Below are positions 5,697 to 8,211 of a stretch of DNA of 8,211 nucleotides, piece by piece; positions within the stretch are counted from its first letter, which is position 1, and each line of letters opens with the position of its first letter. The translations under genes and the position numbers were made by a program. Below the pieces are notes generated by a model. It worked only from the letters and a program-made list of their open reading frames with translations, was not told the origin of the DNA and did not search any database. The stretch spans positions 1 through 8,211 of the forward strand of contig BOBG01000089.1 of the NCBI GenBank assembly GCA_026002265.1, in the 5' to 3' direction. Origin of the DNA: Spirochaetia bacterium. Its GTDB lineage: Bacteria > Spirochaetota > Spirochaetia > Treponematales > Breznakiellaceae.

Positions 5697-6236
5697 ATGA
5701 AAAACAATACTACAAACTTTTCCAAAATGGGCATTGTGCTTTTGCTCATCGGTGTTCTTGGTATTCTAAACACCATTGGCGATATAGTTACCTTGATACT
5801 GATGATAACACAATCATTTGAAGGTAACACCTTCTTTTCTTTTTTCTTCCGTGTCTTTGCCGATAAACAACTGTTTTTTATTGCCGGAACATTAACGCTA
5901 ATTTGCAATATTTTGTTTTTGGTGTTTATGTTTGGGCGTAAATCATTTTTGTTTCAACTGTTTTTCTTTGCGTCCTGTATTATTGCGTTGATACATTTAC
6001 TGGTTAATTTGTTTGCCCTATACCCGCTTACTATTTTTGATATTATGGTAAACGCGAATATAAGCCACTTAATTATCAGCGTTATTGTTCCTATGCTTGG
6101 ATTATTAAAGGCAACATATCCGATGTTTTTAGTAACAAGCATCTTTGCTTCATTGGGTCTTTTGATTGTTTGTTTTATATACTTCAAACGTTCAGAACGT
6201 ATTGCAACCTATTTTAGTTCAACTAATTCAGTATAG
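5697..6236 (+). CDS. Polytopic inner-membrane protein of unknown function
   Basis: This 179-residue protein has about four membrane spans, near residues 11-36, 59-79, 84-107 and 141-163, with a possible weaker one at 118-135. The N terminus (MKNNTTNFSKMG) is polar. The C terminus ends in a basic KRSERIATYF tail, so the inside is probably at that end. The basic tail after the last span faintly recalls DUF2569 proteins, but I would not assign it. AGGGGGA at 5687-5693 precedes the start, 9 bp after the previous stop, so it is cotranscribed with the regulator. A strong terminator follows 19 bp after the stop. Base composition is slightly more AT-rich than the two genes before it. No catalytic motif is visible. 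Confidence 0.82.
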   Translation: MKNNTTNFSKMGIVLLLIGVLGILNTIGDIVTLILMITQSFEGNTFFSFFFRVFADKQLFFIAGTLTLICNILFLVFMFGRKSFLFQLFFFASCIIALIHLLVNLFALYPLTIFDIMVNANISHLIISVIVPMLGLLKATYPMFLVTSIFASLGLLIVCFIYFKRSERIATYFSSTNSV

Positions 6237-6254
6237 AATACTTTTGCTGTATTT

Positions 6255-6300
6255 ATTTTGCAAAAAGCGCCGCCATGGACGGCGGTGCTTTTTGCAAAAA
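6255..6300 (+). terminator. Strong terminator of the envelope operon
   Basis: A nearly perfect stem of about 19 bp pairs TTTTGCAAAAAGC-G-CCGCC with GGCGG-T-GCTTTTTGCAAAA around the loop ATGGAC. The GC-rich top followed by TTTTT is a classic intrinsic terminator. The A run on the other side lets it work on both strands. It closes the operon just before site H. Confidence 0.9.
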
Positions 6301-6317
6301 TTTCTGGTTTTTTATTT

Positions 6318-6385
6318 CGCCTAACGTGAAAGCTATACGACGAAGCCGCTACTGCGGGTGCAGCATATACAGACCTGTTATGTGC
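6318..6385 (+). repeat. attC-like site H
   Basis: Inverse core GCCTAAC (6319-6325) and core GTTATGT (6377-6383) are 68 bp end to end, the usual attC size. The left arm equals that of site G (TAACGTGAAAGCTATACGAC). The centre is AAGCCGCTACTGCGGGTGC with a CCGC-TACT-GCGG hairpin. It is the last copy in the window and lies at the 3' end of the operon unit, as an attC does in a cassette. Confidence 0.65.
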
Positions 6386-6592
6386 CATTTGTCCGTACTC
6401 CATTATTTTATCATATTCTTATTCATATAATATTTACTCATATTTATTATAATAATATATATTTTCCATATTATCTTATAATTATTTTAACAATAATTCT
6501 ATACTAATATTATTTCTATAATTTTATTTTTTATATCGATTTTCATACAATATTTTATATATTTATATTGTTTTTATAATTGAGTCAGTTCC
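6386..6592. other. Extreme AT-rich tract beyond the last repeat
   Basis: No gene is seen. From 6396 to 6537 the + strand has no G at all (142 nt), only A, T and scattered C. The start of the tract is related to the flank of site G. A perfect TATAAT lies at 6575-6580 but lacks a good -35 box. It could be the right boundary of the array, a promoter-rich or bendable region, or a binding region for nucleoid proteins. Confidence 0.6.
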
Positions 6593-6667
6593 AAAACCGG
6601 TTATTTTGAAAATGGCTGGTTTTCCAGTGGAAAGCTTGTAGTTTCTCAGGCTAAAGCCTTGCGAAAC
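6593..6667 (+). other. Two consecutive RNA-like hairpins, possible ncRNA
   Basis: AAAACCGGTTATTTT at 6593-6607 pairs with AAAATGGCTGGTTTT at 6609-6623 through 12 Watson-Crick and three G-T pairs. It is tipped by a single base, so the last few pairs must open. The G-T pairs are stable only in + strand RNA. A second stem follows at 6641-6667 (GTTTC...AGGCT-AA-AGCCT...GAAAC). A TATAAT box lies 12 bp upstream of the first stem, and a T run is at 6694-6700. No known RNA family is recognised. Confidence 0.35.
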
Positions 6668-6932
6668 ATACAGTTTTAATGAGAGGTAACTCCCGTTTTT
6701 TCTATACTTTGATTAGAATTGTCTCCTTTGCATTACAAAAACTATACCATTGGAATAGGAATCTATTCCCCGGTCCGCTTGACAAAAAATTATTCTTTCT
6801 GCTAGACTCCTATCTGTAGATTTCAACGGAAGATGGGGATAATTCCTTCGCTAACCTGTAACTGTATCGGAGGTCCACCGGGACTGGACAACTTTTGTAG
6901 GAACAACCATTGACAGAGAATGTTGGGAAGAT
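6668..6932. other. Gene-free sequence with a promoter-like pair
   Basis: No convincing coding region is seen on either strand. TTGACA at 6779-6784 and TAGACT at 6803-6808 with 18-bp spacing could be a + strand promoter, but it points into the 3' end of the chemoreceptor. A 48-codon + strand open stretch (6855-7001) has no start codon. This is probably a junction region where the chemoreceptor lost its C-terminal part. Confidence 0.35.
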
Positions 6933-8211
6933 TTACAAACTTATAAAGGAACCGATCTGCTCAAAAATATCTGTTGCGGACTCAGAAGCAGATTGAACTG
7001 ACTGCATCTGGGACTTAACCTTGGTATCCATGGTATCCATATTGGTGGTTATCAACTCTATAGCGTCAAAGGATTCAATCACCACGGTATTGAGCCGTCG
7101 GCTTGATTCAATGGTTTTCATCAGATGATTCTGATTAATATCATCAATACCTTTCCGCAGGCTATCCCGAATTTTTATCAAGGCGTACTGCATTGTCCCA
7201 ATTTCATCGTCTCTGAACTTTTTAATATCCACGCTAAAGTCCATATTTGCCAATGCCCCTGCGACCTGTTCAATGCCTCGTATGGGAAGAGTAAGCATAT
7301 TGTGGGTGAATAGGATTAATATGATCGCCGCGGTCATCAGAAAAGCAAAACTGATAAGAATCAGCCGAAACAGGAGCTGATTAGTTTCCGCATAAATCAC
7401 CGATATAGGAATCGTTGACACCAGAATCCAATCAACCCCCGGAATCACCACCGAATAGATAAAAACAGATGCATCAATATGAGAAAAAGAATCGGAAGAC
7501 AGCACCTCCTGCTGGTACCGTTCAAGCTTTGATTCGGTAAAGAAATCCTTATCTTTAGCTAGAATAGCGGTAGAATCAGGATGAGTGATGAACTGCCCTT
7601 GTTTATTCAAGAAGAAAAACTGCTGTTCCGGCAAGGAAGCAGTGGTATCCAGCATAGATTTAAGAAAATCGACTGAGATATTACCAGAAATAACCCCGAG
7701 GTCCCGCTTGTTTTCAGTGTATACATTCGTTGATACCGCAATGGTAAGCAAACCGCTGTTAGCAGCAATATAAGGGTCAGCATAGACAATTTTTCCCGGA
7801 TTCGCCTTTGCGCCGGTGAACCATGAACGGGCAGTATTATTCCAGTCAGCCGCCCGAAGCGCCCCGTCGGAGAAGACCGCATAGCCGCCAGGCTCATTCC
7901 AGACCTGATTATTCGTGCAATAGAGGAGCCATACATCAGACTGGGCATCCACGACTCGTTTAAAAATAGACTCAATCGTATGAGTATCCACTGATTCCGC
8001 GTCCATAAGCGGGGCAATCCCGAAAGCCGTATACTGAATAAGGCTTGACCACACATTGAATTTACCAATCACCCCATCCCGCACACTATCAATAGTTTTC
8101 TGCGTATTAGTTTCGATTTCCCTATAGGCAATAGAGCGCAAGCTGACAAAAAAAATAAATGAAATTGCTGCCGTAATAAACACAATAATCAATAAACAAA
8201 CTGCTGTAAAT
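6933..8211 (-). pseudogene. Methyl-accepting chemotaxis protein lacking its signalling tip
   Basis: The frame is open to the right edge, so the true start lies outside. The TTG at 8190-8192 is probably an internal Leu in the first membrane span. The order is TM1 (LLIIVFITAAISFIFFVSL), then a dCache ligand-binding domain at about residues 30-265, with the family marks WLLYCTNN, ARSWF, YADPY and TIAVSTNVY. TM2 lies near 275-297 and a HAMP domain at 298-350 (LPIRGIEQVAGALANM, FRDDEIGTM). It then enters the coiled coil at VQSASESATDIFEQIGSF and stops after ISL. Complete receptors run about 250 residues further and carry the conserved hairpin tip that contacts CheA and CheW, and methylation sites. 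That part is absent, and no frame downstream restores it. It could not signal in the normal way. Confidence 0.82.

Noticed and set aside
294..6385. CRISPR array
   Set aside because: The repeats are irregularly spaced by hundreds of bases, differ in length and orientation, and no cas genes are present.
6593..6960. Riboswitch (cobalamin, c-di-GMP, glycine, TPP) before or within the gene-free region
   Set aside because: None of the conserved core motifs of these classes could be found, and no downstream gene in the right orientation would be controlled.
6855..7001. Plus-strand open stretch reading DWTTFVGTTIDRECWEDLQ
   Set aside because: It looks protein-like, but it has no start codon, runs antisense into the chemoreceptor and matches no family I recognise. 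A translated search could revive it as a gene remnant.
7607..8068. Minus-strand 153-codon frame inside the chemoreceptor region
   Set aside because: It is an out-of-frame shadow of the dCache domain with no family likeness.

Overview
The window looks like accessory DNA from an AT-rich bacterium, most plausibly a spirochaete of the Treponema group. That is an inference from the mix of an Rpn-type nuclease fragment, a treponeme-like chemoreceptor, the leader peptides and the resemblance to known spirochaetal integrons. Nothing in the window fixes the species.

The organising feature is a family of short repeats built like integron attC sites. A left arm ends in an inverse core box (RYYYAAC), a right arm begins with a core box (GTTATRY), and a variable hairpin lies between them. 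Full or short sites lie at about 294-327, 800-866 (inverted), 2030-2166, 2700-2876, 3726-3812 and 6318-6385, with solitary half-sites at about 1398-1418 and 4011-4031. They divide positions 1-6385 into gene-sized units, which reads as a cassette array. No integrase gene is visible, and the ends of several copies are unusually palindromic, so a MITE-like element is the main alternative.

Region by region: 1-141 is the 3' end of an unrecognised gene. 338-750 (-) is a frameshifted C-terminal piece of an Rpn/PDDEXK transposase-nuclease. 975-1349 (+) is an exported YgiW/YdeI-type OB-fold protein with its own strong promoter. 1488-1985 (+) is the N-terminal half of a site-specific DNA methyltransferase with a damaged catalytic motif. 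2188-2610 (-) is an apparently intact pyridoxamine-phosphate-oxidase-like flavoprotein. 2927-3724 (-) is a type II restriction endonuclease remnant (CfrBI-like) that lacks its N terminus and carries an in-frame stop. 3813-4266 has no gene.

The largest unit, about 4025-6385, holds a complete operon. It has a consensus promoter, a perfect 16-bp palindromic operator over the start site, a previously easy-to-miss 41-residue hydrophobic peptide, a TetR regulator, an outer-membrane beta-barrel-like protein, a polytopic inner-membrane protein and a strong terminator. The layout suggests a self-repressed envelope module that senses a small molecule, carried as a multi-gene cassette.

After the last repeat (6386-6592) comes an extremely AT-rich tract with no G on the + strand for 142 nt. 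It is followed by two RNA-like hairpins and gene-free sequence. The window ends in a chemoreceptor (6933-8211, -) that runs off the right edge and stops soon after its HAMP domain, so it lacks the signalling tip. Many genes here are broken, while the operon, the YgiW-like gene and the flavoprotein look intact.
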